DNA of 62,481 nucleotides. Origin: Methylovulum psychrotolerans. Lineage in GTDB: Bacteria > Pseudomonadota > Gammaproteobacteria > Methylococcales > Methylomonadaceae. The notes under the pieces were generated by a model. That model was given only the letters and a program-made list of their open reading frames with translations, was not told the origin of the DNA and did no database searches. Position 1 is the stretch's first letter, and each line of letters begins with the position of its first letter. The stretch covers positions 30,082 through 92,562 of the forward strand of contig NZ_PGFZ01000012.1 in NCBI RefSeq assembly GCF_002923755.1. The letters are read 5' to 3'. This document shows, in pieces, positions 42,627 to 52,233 of this stretch. A program made the position numbers and the translations under genes.

Positions 42627-43079
42627 TTAAAACGGGATGTCATCATCATAAGGCTCGTCAAAATTATCATGGCTGGCGGTTTGCGGCTGTGGCGCATTAC
42701 CCCGCGCTGACGGTGCCGGACTGCCATAACCTGTCCCTGCTGAGGCCGCAGGCGCACCGCCCTCATTGCGTTTACCGACCAAATCGAGGATGTTCGCGTT
42801 CAATTCCAACGAAGTCCGCATCGTACCGTCATTGGCTTTATACTCGCTTTGTGACAACTCCCCGGACACAAACACCTGCTGGCCTTTTTTCAGATAATTC
42901 TGCAAATTGCCCTCGGCGCGTTTGCCGAACACCGCCACCCGAATCCACAAGGTTTGCTGCTTATCACCAAAACCAATATTATTGGCGACGTTAACATTCA
43001 ACACAGCCATACCCGCCGGGGTATAGCGCACTTCGGCATCACGGCCTACCGTGCCGGTAAAACTAAATACATTACTCAT
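42627..43079 (-). CDS. ssb: Single-stranded DNA-binding protein
   Basis: The 150-residue protein has an N-terminal OB fold (VFSFTGTVGRDAEVRYTPAG; SGELSQSEYKANDGTMRTSL), a low-complexity Gly/Ala/Pro linker and the C-terminal acidic tail EPYDDDIPF that recruits DNA repair partners. It is rather short compared with E. coli SSB (178), mainly from a shorter linker. ATG 43079 is preceded by CCCAGAGATTG. It lies alone, with the REP-like element 130 bp after its stop codon. Confidence 0.93.
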   Translation of the reverse strand: MSNVFSFTGTVGRDAEVRYTPAGMAVLNVNVANNIGFGDKQQTLWIRVAVFGKRAEGNLQNYLKKGQQVFVSGELSQSEYKANDGTMRTSLELNANILDLVGKRNEGGAPAASAGTGYGSPAPSARGNAPQPQTASHDNFDEPYDDDIPF

Positions 43080-43153
43080 AACAATCTCTGGGGGGGTTAA
43101 TAATTCATCTATTATCGGCGGCTTTGCAGTACATCGCCAATAGTGCGGATAGT

Positions 43154-44161
43154 TTAATCGTTTTCGGCCTGTTTATAGCGTATCGACGAAAACACCGACA
43201 AGCCAATCAGCACCGCACCGATCAAGCCAGTGACAATTTCAGGAATTTCATGGGTCATACTCACCAACATAATCGCCGCTAAGCTACCTATCGCATAATG
43301 GGCGCCATGCTCCAGAAACACATACTCGTCCAAGGTTCCCTTGCGCACTAAAAACACCGTCAGACTTCTGACAAACATTGCGCCTATCGCCAAACCCAGC
43401 ATGATGATGACCACGTCTTGGGTAATCGCGAACGCGCCGATCACACCATCAAAAGAAAACGACGCATCCAATACTTCCAGATACAAAAAGCTCATGACGC
43501 TGCCTTTTTTCAGCACTTCCGCCAGCTCTTCACCTTCTTCCTCGTCCTCAAACAGGGCTGACATGCTATCAACAACGACAAACAGCATCACCCCGAAAAC
43601 ACCGGACACCAACGCCTCGTGGCGGATCGCTTCGGGCAATAAATACTGGGTCACCATCAATACAGCCAAAGCCAAAATAACTTCCAGCGACTCCAACTTG
43701 CCAAAATCCGACAGTTTCTTTTCGATATAGCCCAGCCAATGCAGTTCCTTACCCGTATCAAAAATAAACGAAAAGAACACCATCAACAAAAACATCCCGC
43801 CGAAAGCGGCAATCTGCACATGCGACTCAGTCAAATGCTTGGCATACGTTTCAGGATCATGCAGCGCCATTTGCGTCACGCCGATAAAATCAATCCCCGT
43901 CGCCATCGCCACAATCGCGATAGGAAACAATAAGCGCATCCCAAACACCGCGATTAAAATCCCCCAAGTCAGGAAGTATTGCTGCCAGCGCTCATCCATT
44001 TTTTTCAGGATAGAGGCGTTGACCACCGCATTGTCAAAAGACAAGCTGACCTCCAGCACACCCAAAATCAAAGCAATCGCCGCCCCGGTAGGCCCGCCCC
44101 AATAAAAGGCAATCGCCAGACACACAATGGTGATAATAATAGAAAGTCGAAAATGCTGCAT
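43154..44161 (-). CDS. DUF475/TerC-like integral membrane protein
   Basis: A 335-residue polytopic membrane protein of about eight to nine spans. It carries the DUF475 signatures GVLEVSLSFDNAVVNASILKK (about 36-56) and LDASFSFDGVIGAFAITQDV (about 230-249); the paired S-F-D-N/G motifs are those of TerC-related proteins, which are proposed to export or bind metal (Mn2+ or tellurite context). No other ter gene is present. Function in this organism is unknown. It is transcribed leftward, followed by ssb after 74 bp. Confidence 0.8.
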   Translation of the reverse strand: MQHFRLSIIITIVCLAIAFYWGGPTGAAIALILGVLEVSLSFDNAVVNASILKKMDERWQQYFLTWGILIAVFGMRLLFPIAIVAMATGIDFIGVTQMALHDPETYAKHLTESHVQIAAFGGMFLLMVFFSFIFDTGKELHWLGYIEKKLSDFGKLESLEVILALAVLMVTQYLLPEAIRHEALVSGVFGVMLFVVVDSMSALFEDEEEGEELAEVLKKGSVMSFLYLEVLDASFSFDGVIGAFAITQDVVIIMLGLAIGAMFVRSLTVFLVRKGTLDEYVFLEHGAHYAIGSLAAIMLVSMTHEIPEIVTGLIGAVLIGLSVFSSIRYKQAEND

Positions 44162-44352
44162 AGAATATCCTTAACTGAATGGTTTAACCCGCAACTATAA
44201 GACCATTTTCGGTAAAATCAATCATTAAATGGTGGCAAACGTTGAGGGCGAAATAGAGAGTATTGTATTGTTTTTTTAGAGGAGGTGAGAATGGTTAAGG
44301 CGATAAAATTATATTTTCACAATCGGGAATGACAGATCAATGCACGCTTAGT

Positions 44353-45087
44353 CTACTTTGTTTCAAGCTTGAAAATAACATTAACCCTCTTTTCGATCTT
44401 AATCGTCGCAGGAATAAATATTATCTCCCCTCCGCTAGCCATCATAGATTTTTTGAACATACTGTCTAAAACGTCGCGCGTATTAGACATACCAAATTGA
44501 TCCTCCATGCTATTAAAGCCCCGGTCTGATATGGCATACACAGATCCTAGTTTAGCACCTATACCGCTAGCCATATTTTCAGCCTGCATTTTGGCGTTAG
44601 CGCAAGCGTCTGCCGTCAAAGCGGTTTCCAACGCTTTACGTTGGGCTACCTCGAATTGGACATTGATGTTAGTGACATTCCTATATTTCAATAATTTTTC
44701 GATTAATGCCGAATATTGGCTAAGCCCATGTAATTTTATGGAAAATTTTTGCTTAACCTCATATCCGAGGATTTTTAACTGCACATAATCTTTTTCTTGG
44801 CGAACCGCCCTCTTATCAATCTCGTAAGTTTCGATATCGTTTGTCGGAATTGCCATGATTTTGAATAAGCCGATCAATTCGATGCTCCGCTTTGTTAGTA
44901 TGTCGAGAGATTTTTCTGGATTCTCATCGAACGCTTCCACATCAAAAGTAATGGTCGCCAAATCGGGAGGCACTTCTTTAATCGCCGTACCCACGGCAAA
45001 AAGAAAAGGAAAATCAGGCCACTGAGATGCGGCGGCAATATTCCATTGCAACATCAATACAGCCATAACAATCATGTGTTTTTTCAT
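44353..45087 (-). CDS. SIMPL-domain (DUF541) periplasmic protein
   Basis: A 244-residue protein with an N-terminal signal peptide (residues 1-21, MKKHMIVMAVLMLQWNIAAA). The body (FAVGTAIKEVPPDLATITFD; then YEVKQKFSIKLHGLSQYSALIEKL and ALTADACANAKMQAENMASG) is the SIMPL domain known from BP26/YggE, secreted oligomeric proteins linked to oxidative stress or cell-envelope function. Exact role unknown. It is monocistronic, with a 475-bp promoter gap before the divergent oxidase genes; this gap holds no gene but has the promoter at 45411. Confidence 0.8.
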   Translation of the reverse strand: MKKHMIVMAVLMLQWNIAAASQWPDFPFLFAVGTAIKEVPPDLATITFDVEAFDENPEKSLDILTKRSIELIGLFKIMAIPTNDIETYEIDKRAVRQEKDYVQLKILGYEVKQKFSIKLHGLSQYSALIEKLLKYRNVTNINVQFEVAQRKALETALTADACANAKMQAENMASGIGAKLGSVYAISDRGFNSMEDQFGMSNTRDVLDSMFKKSMMASGGEIIFIPATIKIEKRVNVIFKLETK

Positions 45088-45410
45088 ATTGCCGATTCCT
45101 GTGCAGGGGAGGTTGTGGTCACATAAAATATGCTGACTGTTATTTTACCTTAACTATAGCGTAACACCTGAAAATAACGGTGTTGCAAACTTCTTTCATT
45201 TTGAAGCCTATGGTTTAAAAAACCATTACCGCTAAGGCTTTCGGCATAGTTTGAGAATTAAGGCGATAACCCAACATCTAATAAACCCTATCGAAACAAT
45301 CCTTTTTGCCAATGTAAACAAGTTTTAAGCGAAAGTAACGCCATCCGTTATCCAAACTTAAAGGTAAGCTAAGCCGCATCAGTCAAAAAAACAAAAACCC
45401 TACATTAAAA

Positions 45411-45489
45411 CAGACAAAGCTAATATTTCCCCCTATAATTACCCCATCACTAATAATGATTTTGCAACACCATAAATGATGCTGTGCAA
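45411..45489 (+). promoter_or_regulatory. promoter and inverted repeat upstream of the ba3-type oxidase operon
   Basis: CAGACA (45411-45416) and TATAAT (45434-45439) are 17 bp apart, predicting a start near 45446. In the leader, TTGCAACA (45462-45469) and TGTGCAA (45483-45489) form an imperfect inverted repeat that may bind a dimeric regulator. It does not match the FNR/ANR consensus (TTGAT-N4-ATCAA) well, so its regulator is unknown. Confidence 0.5.
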
Positions 45490-45563
45490 GCTTGGCCATC
45501 CTGCCTAAAGCCTGATAGCAATCCTGCTTTGCCCGGCATCGGTTAATCTAAAGAGAGGATAAT

Positions 45564-45707
45564 ATGCAGTCTATAAGTGAAGAAGAGCGCCAACAGATTC
45601 TAGAAAGTTCGCCGGTCGGCACTTTTGCCCTCATGTCAGCGGTGATCGGCGGTATGGTCGTGGCTTGGCTGTTTTTGTATTACGGCGTATTTTTGCCGCG
45701 CGGCTAG
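45564..45707 (+). CDS. small subunit of ba3-like cytochrome oxidase
   Basis: A 47-residue single-span protein with an acidic N-terminus (MQSISEEERQQILESSPVGT), a helix at about residues 19-41 (FALMSAVIGGMVVAWLFLYY) and a short tail. AGAGAGGA precedes the ATG. It is in the position of the tiny subunit (IIa) of ba3-type haem-copper oxidases, 9 bp before the CuA subunit, and its size and topology match. It is too short for most gene callers, so it may be missing from automatic annotation. Confidence 0.75.
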   Translation: MQSISEEERQQILESSPVGTFALMSAVIGGMVVAWLFLYYGVFLPRG

Positions 45708-45716
45708 GGGGAGATA

Positions 45717-46307
45717 ATGCAAATAGACACCGCAAAAATCCTCGCCCAGCTACGCACTTGGTGCACCGAATTTAACGCCATCCATATCGACCCCTTAGAA
45801 AAGAAATGGATCGCCATTTCCCTGGCCGTGGTCGGCCTGTTCGTCGCCATCATTACCCTAGATGCCTTGTTCCACGGCATTAACCCGCCCAGCAAGGTGG
45901 AGACCATCGACTCGGCCAGCCTGCACCTTAGCACCGAGTTTGCCGAAGACAAGCTCGGCGTACAAACCGATGCCCAGGGCGTTATTACTGTCCGCATGGT
46001 CGCTGGCCGTTATTCGTTTTTCCCTAAGCACATCACCGTACCCGCCGAAACCCCGCTGACCTTCCGTTGGGTCAGTATGGACGTGCTGCACGGCGTACAT
46101 ATCCCCATGACCAATATGAGCACGATGATCGTACCGGGCTATGTCGCGGAAATCACCACCACTTTTCCTAAACCCGGCGAATATCCTTTGCTGTGCAATG
46201 AGTATTGCGGTTTAGGCCATAACCACATGTGGAGCAACATTTCGGTCATTGCCAAAGAAGATTGGCAAGCGTCGGTTAAATCACCTGCCCAAGGAGAACA
46301 AAAATGA
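45717..46307 (+). CDS. cytochrome c oxidase subunit II, ba3-like (CuA)
   Basis: A 196-residue subunit with one membrane anchor at about residues 24-45 (WIAISLAVVGLFVAIITLDA) and a periplasmic cupredoxin domain. The CuA site reads LLCNEYCGLGHNHMW (two Cys, His, Met), with the first His in VLHGVHIPM. Having a single anchor and a short N-terminus is typical of B-type (ba3) oxidases rather than A-type, which have two spans. It receives electrons from a cytochrome c, perhaps the dihaem protein at 47932. It overlaps subunit I by 4 bp. Confidence 0.88.
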   Translation: MQIDTAKILAQLRTWCTEFNAIHIDPLEKKWIAISLAVVGLFVAIITLDALFHGINPPSKVETIDSASLHLSTEFAEDKLGVQTDAQGVITVRMVAGRYSFFPKHITVPAETPLTFRWVSMDVLHGVHIPMTNMSTMIVPGYVAEITTTFPKPGEYPLLCNEYCGLGHNHMWSNISVIAKEDWQASVKSPAQGEQK

Positions 46308-47929
46308 CGACTGCGGCGACTAAAAAACTCGCGTTAAGCCATTTATGGGTGGCGTTTGCCGCTTTTATAGTGGCTTGTTTTATGGGCGAATACCAAGTGC
46401 TGGAGCGGAGCGGCTTTATTTCCGCCTTAGATTCCGCCCCGGTCTATTTCGCATCGGTCAGTACCCACGGGGTGCTGATGGCGTTTGTCCTGACCACTTT
46501 TTTTATCATGGGTTTTGGTTATTACATTGCCACTACCACCTTAAAGCAACCGTTATGGAACCTGCCGCTGGCTTGGGGCGGTTTCTGGCTGGCTTTATTC
46601 GGCGTGGTGTTGGCGGCTGTGCCCTTACTGACAGGTAAGGCATCGGTGCTGTATACGTTTTACCCGCCGATTGTCGCCCATGCCGCGTTTTATATCGGCG
46701 CTACTTTGTTGGTCGTCGGCTCGTGGGTTTGGTGCGCCATCATGCTGGTGATGTTTAGCCAATGGAAAAAAGCCAACCCCGGCCAAACTGTGCCGCTGGC
46801 GATGTTCGCCACCGCCGCCAATGCCATGTTATGGCTGTGGACTAGCGCGGGCGTGGCCTTAGAAGTTTTGTTCCAGTTAATCCCGCTGTCGTTGGGCTGG
46901 ATAGATACTATAGACCCCGGTCTTGCCAGAACGTTGTTCGCTTGGACCTTACACCCTATCGTGTATTTTTGGCTTATCCCCGCTTACACGGCGTTTTATG
47001 TCTTCGTCCCCAAACAAGCGGGCGGTTATTTGTTCAGCGACGAAATGGCGCGGATTGCCTTTATCGTTTTGGCGGTGTTTGCCTTGCCGATAGGTTTCCA
47101 CCATTTATATATGGACCCTGAGCAAGCCAAAGGCTGGAAATTGCTGCACGGCATCGGCACGTTTGTGGTGGCTTTACCAACCCTAGTGACTGGCTTTACG
47201 GTGATTGCTTCGTTGGAAATCGCCGGACGCTTGCGTGGCGGCAAAGGCCTGTTTGGCTGGATAGGCACGTTACCGTGGACGAACACCATGGTGCTGTCGG
47301 TTATTTTGGCCTTATTGATGCTGATTTTTGGCGGCTTTGGCGGTATCGTCAATGCCAGTTACGCCATGAATGCGATGATCCATAACACTGCTTGGGTGCC
47401 TGGACATTTCCATCTGATTTTCGGCGGCACGACCATTATTATGTATTTCGCCATTGCCTATTATCTCTGGCCTATCTTAAGCGGCAAGCCGCTGTATTCT
47501 AATGAAATGGCCTTAACGCAATTATGGTTATGGTTTATCGGCATGGTGATTTTAACGACCCCGTGGCATGTGTTAGGCCTGTTAGGCCAACCGCGCCGCA
47601 TTTCCAGCGTGGTTTATAACAATCTGCTGACCTTGGCGTGGAAACCTTACGAATTGGCGATGATCTTTGGCGGCTTAGTCCTGCTCGGCTCCGCTTGTTT
47701 GTTTATCTACAATCTGGTTAAAACCCAGTTAAACCCGACTGCCGAAGCCCTTACCGAAGAGTTGGAATTTGCCGAGCCTATCCATGCCGTCACCGCCCTG
47801 CCTGAGTATCTGAACAGCCTGACGCTGTGGAATAAGGTGATTGCCGTATTAATGGTGATCAGCTTCGGTTATCCGATTTTGCAGTTCTTTATTATGAAAA
47901 CCTTTGGCTCTAGCGCGTGGGGATATTAA
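46304..47929 (+). CDS. haem-copper oxidase subunit I, ba3-like
   Basis: The 541-residue catalytic subunit has about 13 membrane spans. Haem ligands include STHGVLMAFVLTTFF (low-spin haem His), HPIVYFWLIPAYTAFYVF (CuB His and the cross-linked Tyr), FHHLYMDPEQ (CuB His pair) and VPGHFHLIFGG (haem ligands). The YFWLIPAY form and absence of the D-channel Glu-type motif fit the B family (ba3), which have high oxygen affinity. It reduces oxygen to water and pumps protons through the K-like channel. Start ATG 46304 overlaps subunit II's TGA. Confidence 0.9.
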   Translation: MTTAATKKLALSHLWVAFAAFIVACFMGEYQVLERSGFISALDSAPVYFASVSTHGVLMAFVLTTFFIMGFGYYIATTTLKQPLWNLPLAWGGFWLALFGVVLAAVPLLTGKASVLYTFYPPIVAHAAFYIGATLLVVGSWVWCAIMLVMFSQWKKANPGQTVPLAMFATAANAMLWLWTSAGVALEVLFQLIPLSLGWIDTIDPGLARTLFAWTLHPIVYFWLIPAYTAFYVFVPKQAGGYLFSDEMARIAFIVLAVFALPIGFHHLYMDPEQAKGWKLLHGIGTFVVALPTLVTGFTVIASLEIAGRLRGGKGLFGWIGTLPWTNTMVLSVILALLMLIFGGFGGIVNASYAMNAMIHNTAWVPGHFHLIFGGTTIIMYFAIAYYLWPILSGKPLYSNEMALTQLWLWFIGMVILTTPWHVLGLLGQPRRISSVVYNNLLTLAWKPYELAMIFGGLVLLGSACLFIYNLVKTQLNPTAEALTEELEFAEPIHAVTALPEYLNSLTLWNKVIAVLMVISFGYPILQFFIMKTFGSSAWGY

Positions 47930-47931
47930 TC

Positions 47932-48606
47932 ATGAAACAGCTCTTCTTAACGCTCGCCTTACTGGCTCCGTTAGCGCTCCAAGCCGAACCTGCGTCTAAA
48001 ATCGCCTGGACACCCGACACCCTGAATTTCGTCAAAAAAGGCGACCCTAAACAAGGTAAGGTGTTGGCCGAATCGTGCCAAAGCTGCCATGGGCAAAACG
48101 GCGAAGGCTTAGCCGCCGAAACCCGCGACGGCGAAACCCTGCCCGCCATTCCGGCACTGGCCGGGCAAACCGCCACTTATACCTATAAGCAATTGCGTGA
48201 TTATTTTAACGATAGCCGCAGCAACGATTCTATGACGGGCATTGCCAAAGGCTTAAGCGAACAAAACGCCGCCGATCTGGCGGCGTGGTTCGCGTCATTA
48301 CCGATGCCGGAACACAAAGCCACCAAAGCCGCATCGGCCAAAGCGGAAAAACTGGTCTCCGAAGGCGACGGCAAACGCATCCTCCCCCCTTGCTCAACCT
48401 GCCACGGCAGCCAAGGCCAAGGCGAGAAGATGGACATCCCGGCACTGGCAGGGCAACAGGCGGATTACTTCGCCAACACCCTGCTCGCCTATAAAAAAGG
48501 CGAACGCCATAACGACATCTACAGCCGGATGCGCTTAATCTCGCAACAATTGACGGAAACGGAAATTAGGGAATTGGCGGATTATTATGAGGGCTTGAAG
48601 AAATAA
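47932..48606 (+). CDS. dihaem cytochrome c (c4-like)
   Basis: A 224-residue secreted protein with signal peptide (residues 1-20, LFLTLALLAPLALQA) and two haem c motifs, CQSCH (about 47-51) and CSTCH (about 148-152), each within a duplicated cytochrome domain. This layout is that of cytochrome c4, a common electron donor to haem-copper oxidases. It overlaps nothing but follows subunit I by 2 bp, so it is probably the electron donor of this oxidase. ATG 47932 is preferred over an in-frame upstream start. Confidence 0.85.
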   Translation: MKQLFLTLALLAPLALQAEPASKIAWTPDTLNFVKKGDPKQGKVLAESCQSCHGQNGEGLAAETRDGETLPAIPALAGQTATYTYKQLRDYFNDSRSNDSMTGIAKGLSEQNAADLAAWFASLPMPEHKATKAASAKAEKLVSEGDGKRILPPCSTCHGSQGQGEKMDIPALAGQQADYFANTLLAYKKGERHNDIYSRMRLISQQLTETEIRELADYYEGLKK

Positions 48607-48629
48607 GGCTGGCGTAAATTCGCCGGGAA

Positions 48630-48662
48630 AGGCCTTTCGGGTTTTTAAAACCTGAAAGGCCT
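48630..48662. terminator. hairpin at end of oxidase operon
   Basis: AGGCCTTTCGGGTTTT (48630-48645) pairs with AAAACCTGAAAGGCCT (48647-48662) almost perfectly. The outer part lacks a following T tract, but the T run inside the stem could act; it may terminate the operon in either direction. Confidence 0.5.
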
Positions 48663-48690
48663 GCTTCGCCATAGGCTTAGAAATATAACA

Positions 48691-48897
48691 TCAGCAAAAG
48701 TCACCATAACCGTATACGCCAGAAAAATAATCGGCTACCGTTACGTCTTGCTCTCCGCGCTTTAACACAACGATATTAGCCTGCTCTGCCGCTTGCACAA
48801 TTAGCGGATTGTGTGCGCTGACGATAAACTGGGTGTCAATAAAACGCTCACTCAAATACCACCATGATGGTGCGTTACCACTGGCATAGCCACTCAT
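48691..48897 (-). pseudogene. C-terminal remnant of a defence-type AAA ATPase
   Basis: This 68-codon piece reads ERFIDTQFIVSAHNPLIVQA, which matches the H-loop region (TQFIVTTHSPLIVQA) of PtuA/OLD-type ATPases such as the one at 29759. The Walker A and B parts are absent, so it is a decayed relic. Its presence shows that at least one more ATPase of this class once lay near this site. An N-terminal stretch SGYASGNAPSWWYL is not recognised. Confidence 0.5.
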
Positions 48898-49416
48898 TGG
48901 TGCGCAAAGGCTTTTTTACCTTGCATTTAATCCCCCACAAGATGGCAGTTTTAACTGGCCTATCCAAATCATCTTAAAAAACATTATAAATTATAAGGCT
49001 TTGTAATGCCCTCCTATAAGTAATATGACGTATTGCGGAACTGCTTCACAAAATTAATAATGTCCCCGTCTACACCGAAACGCACACCTTGCCGAAGAGG
49101 TGTTAAACCCAACGCTTGCATTTAACCCATTACCCCCAAGCTTAAAACAACTTCAAACCCTCATCGTTGTGCAATTATCCAACCTTATCTCCTCATCCTT
49201 ATTAAGGGGCGGAGCCTACAGGAATGGCCGAAACAGCGGCTCAAAAAACGTTCGATTGTTTGCCAGCATCTGACCTGACAGTGACTAAAAGCCCGTTAGG
49301 ATTAACGTTATCTTATAAAGCAACGGGTTGATTTTTCTTGGGATACAAAAGACGCTCAAATTATTGTTAACAATTTGAATACTCCGTAATAGCCACCTCA
49401 CCTTGAGGAAAATGCC
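48898..49416. other. intergenic region without recognised gene
   Basis: This 519-bp stretch is AT-rich in parts, with no long frame, RNA signature or strong repeat that I can support. It presumably contains the promoter of the sensor-phosphatase gene; GAGGAAAATGCC just before its ATG is the ribosome binding site. Confidence 0.6.
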
Positions 49417-52233
49417 ATGAATACCACCGTGCAATTAGCTGAAAGCCCACAACCGCCTAGGCAAAAAGATAAACCTAAAATCAATTTCTTATTGGTCAAT
49501 ATGTGGGGACGCTACACCTTGGCCTTGTTATTGATTGCTGGCCTTACGACCTCGGCTTTTTTCATTATGAGCGATTTGCTTAAGATTAACGAAAAAAGCG
49601 GCGCGATAGTGAATGTTAGCGGTCGGCAGCGGATGCTCTCGCAACGGGGCGCTTTGCTCGCCTTGCGGTTGATTGCCGAACAAAACCCGGTCATTAAAGC
49701 CCATGTGCGTGATGAATTGACGCAAATGACCGAGCTGATGCTGAAATCCCACGAGGGGCTGGTGAAAGGCAGTGAGGAAATGGACTTGCCGTCGACAATG
49801 TCCGACGCGATGCACAACATGTATTTTAACCCGCCGAAATCCCTAGACTTGCAAGTACGCAATTTCATCACAATGCTCCAGACGCTGATTAGCGACTCTT
49901 ACCAGCCGAACACCACACTGGACAACCCGCATCTGCAATACATCTTAAAAGAAGCACCGAACCGCCGCTTGTTAAAGACACTGGATGAAGCCGTTAACCA
50001 ATACGAAGCGGAGGCTGCCAGCGAAATCCAAAAAGCCATGCGCTGGGAAGAATATGTTTTCATTACGACTTTACTGACTCTGTTCTTTGAAGGTTTGTTA
50101 ATTTTTAGGCCGATTATCAAACGGGTCAAGATTGCCACCAACGCTCTGATGAAGGAAAAACAATTCAGCGAAAACATCATCAATACCTCGCAAGCGTTGA
50201 TTATTGCCGTAGACCAACGCGGTGATATTGTCCTGTTCAATCAGTACAGCCAAGAGCTGTCGGGTTGGCAAGCGCAAGAGGTGGTCGGCAAAAACTTTTT
50301 CGAACTGCTGATCCCTGAAAGCGATCAAGAACAGTTACGCACAACATTCCACGCCATGTTTGCAGGTCAATCCGCCAGCCAATTGGAATCGCCGTTAATC
50401 ATCCGCAGCGGCCAGCAATTGCTGGTCGAATGGTCGAACACCTTGATTAAGGATCCCATCACCCGCCAACCTGCCTTGCTAATTGCCACCGGGATTGATG
50501 TGACTGCCCGCCATTTGGCGTTGACCGAGCTGTCGTCCGCTTTGACTAAATCGGCGGCTTTAAGCAACCGCTTACAAGAGGAAGTCTCACACGCGGGCCT
50601 ATTGCAAAAAGCCATGATGCCGCCGCCAGTGTTCCAACTGCCGGGCGTTCACGGCCAAGTCAAACTGACTACGTCCACGGAAGTGGGCGGCGACTATTAC
50701 GACTATTACGAGGTGGACGGTTGCCATGCCGTGTTTTTGGTCGGCGATGTCAGTGGTCATGGCGTGGCGGCAGGTACGCTGGTCAGTGCGGCGAAAATGA
50801 GTGTGCATCAATTGGTTAACCAAGGCGAGACCGACCCCGCCGCCATGCTGGAGCATATCAACAACGCTTTGTTGGCAGTTAAGCACGAAAGCATGTTCAT
50901 GACGATGATGTGCTTTAGCTTGGATAGCCGCAACGGCCATTTACGCATTGCTAATGCTGGGCATGTGTTTCCGTATTTATGGGTTGCTGCCGAAAAAGAT
51001 TGGTGTGCCATCGAAGCGGAAGGCTTGCCGTTAGGTAAAGTTGAAGAGCCCGGCTATACCGAAATGAGCTTAACCCTACAGCCAAATGACCGCTTGTTTA
51101 TCTTTACGGACGGTATTGTTGAAGAAGAGTCGCCGACAGGTGCCGCCTTTGGGTTTGATGCGATTGAAGACTTGCTTTACCAAGCGTTGGACGCGCCCAT
51201 GGAAGGCATTCTGGAACTGTTTTTTGGGCAGTTACAGACCCATTGCCAAAAAGATACCTTTAGCGACGATGTCACGCTGATGCTGATCGAACACACCCAA
51301 CGCATCGCCTATTCCACGCCAACCCCGGCCCATACGCCTGATAAGCAAGAACTCATGCAAATCAGCGGCACGGATTTCTTAAATGACCCCAATATTGGTA
51401 GCCAAATTTCCCGCCAACATATCTTGGTTCTTTTTGATGACCAACAATTGCTGGAGCTGTTGCCCTTTTTATGTATTGAAGGGGTGCGCCGGGTATTGCC
51501 CGCCCAGCACGCCTTTTTACGCGAATTGGGTTGGCAAAAACTCTTGCAACAACACGCCATAATAGCGGGAGACGATATATTCCAATGGCTGCCCCACCCT
51601 GAATTGCAACGGCAGTTTATTTTGTCGCACAGTGATGATAAGCAATTTGTCTTGCAGGAAATGACCGGCTTGCTGCAAGAAGAAACCAAAATCCCTGAAG
51701 AGTTACGCGAGATTATCATTTTGCTCGCCGACGAGTTATTGGAAAACAGCCTGTACGGTGCCCCTAGGGATAGCCAAAACCAGCCGTTGTATCCTAAGGG
51801 AACAGAACGGGATGTTAGCCCTGCTGAGGGCATACGCATTGATTTGGTAAAAGATGACAAATGTCTGGGGATTATGGTCACTGACCACTGGGGCACTTTT
51901 ACGCCCGTTATCTTCCTGAAACGGTTGTTGCTGAACAGTGCCCAAGCCGGGTTGGAAGCGGGAATCGGCGGGGCAGGCCTGTATCTGATCTGGCGGATTT
52001 GTGATTATTTGCAAGTGCGCGTCTTCCCGAACCAAAAAACCCAAATCACTTTGTTATGGTCGCTCACTCACGAATCTGATCATGATAACGATAGCGGCTT
52101 CCAATTTTTCTATCATAACGAGATCAACGAAGTCATGGCGGAGGCCGATGTTTTGGAGCATTTTGAAAGCTATAGCGAAGACCTGCCCCATCCGGTAGCC
52201 GCTAATCCGAACCCAACAACTGGAGAGATGTGA
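49417..52233 (+). CDS. membrane sensor PP2C phosphatase with anti-sigma-type kinase domain
   Basis: A 938-residue multidomain protein. A helix at about 32-54 (TLALLLIAGLTTSAFFIMSD) is followed by a PilJ-like periplasmic sensor (about 60-205, IVNVSGRQRMLSQRGALLAL) and a second helix (about 210-228). A PAS domain lies at about 240-370 (SGWQAQEVVGKNFFELLIPE). A SpoIIE/PP2C domain lies at about 395-630 (STEVGGDYYDYYEV, VFLVGDVSGHGVAAGTLVSA, LFIFTDGIVEEESPTGAAFG, FSDDVTLML). The C-terminus (about 770-905) is a HATPase anti-sigma kinase (LLADELLENSLYGA; GIGGAGLYLIWRICDYLQV). Phosphatase and kinase in one chain could set the phosphorylation of the STAS protein that follows, coupled by TGATG overlap. 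Confidence 0.88.
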   Translation: MNTTVQLAESPQPPRQKDKPKINFLLVNMWGRYTLALLLIAGLTTSAFFIMSDLLKINEKSGAIVNVSGRQRMLSQRGALLALRLIAEQNPVIKAHVRDELTQMTELMLKSHEGLVKGSEEMDLPSTMSDAMHNMYFNPPKSLDLQVRNFITMLQTLISDSYQPNTTLDNPHLQYILKEAPNRRLLKTLDEAVNQYEAEAASEIQKAMRWEEYVFITTLLTLFFEGLLIFRPIIKRVKIATNALMKEKQFSENIINTSQALIIAVDQRGDIVLFNQYSQELSGWQAQEVVGKNFFELLIPESDQEQLRTTFHAMFAGQSASQLESPLIIRSGQQLLVEWSNTLIKDPITRQPALLIATGIDVTARHLALTELSSALTKSAALSNRLQEEVSHAGLLQKAMMPPPVFQLPGVHGQVKLTTSTEVGGDYYDYYEVDGCHAVFLVGDVSGHGVAAGTLVSAAKMSVHQLVNQGETDPAAMLEHINNALLAVKHESMFMTMMCFSLDSRNGHLRIANAGHVFPYLWVAAEKDWCAIEAEGLPLGKVEEPGYTEMSLTLQPNDRLFIFTDGIVEEESPTGAAFGFDAIEDLLYQALDAPMEGILELFFGQLQTHCQKDTFSDDVTLMLIEHTQRIAYSTPTPAHTPDKQELMQISGTDFLNDPNIGSQISRQHILVLFDDQQLLELLPFLCIEGVRRVLPAQHAFLRELGWQKLLQQHAIIAGDDIFQWLPHPELQRQFILSHSDDKQFVLQEMTGLLQEETKIPEELREIIILLADELLENSLYGAPRDSQNQPLYPKGTERDVSPAEGIRIDLVKDDKCLGIMVTDHWGTFTPVIFLKRLLLNSAQAGLEAGIGGAGLYLIWRICDYLQVRVFPNQKTQITLLWSLTHESDHDNDSGFQFFYHNEINEVMAEADVLEHFESYSEDLPHPVAANPNPTTGEM

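Noticed and set aside
45462-45489. FNR/ANR site upstream of the oxidase
   Set aside because: The half-sites TTGCA/TGCAA do not match TTGAT-N4-ATCAA and the spacing is wrong.
48630-48662. Hairpin as a classic terminator
   Set aside because: It lacks a downstream T tract; kept as a low-confidence feature.
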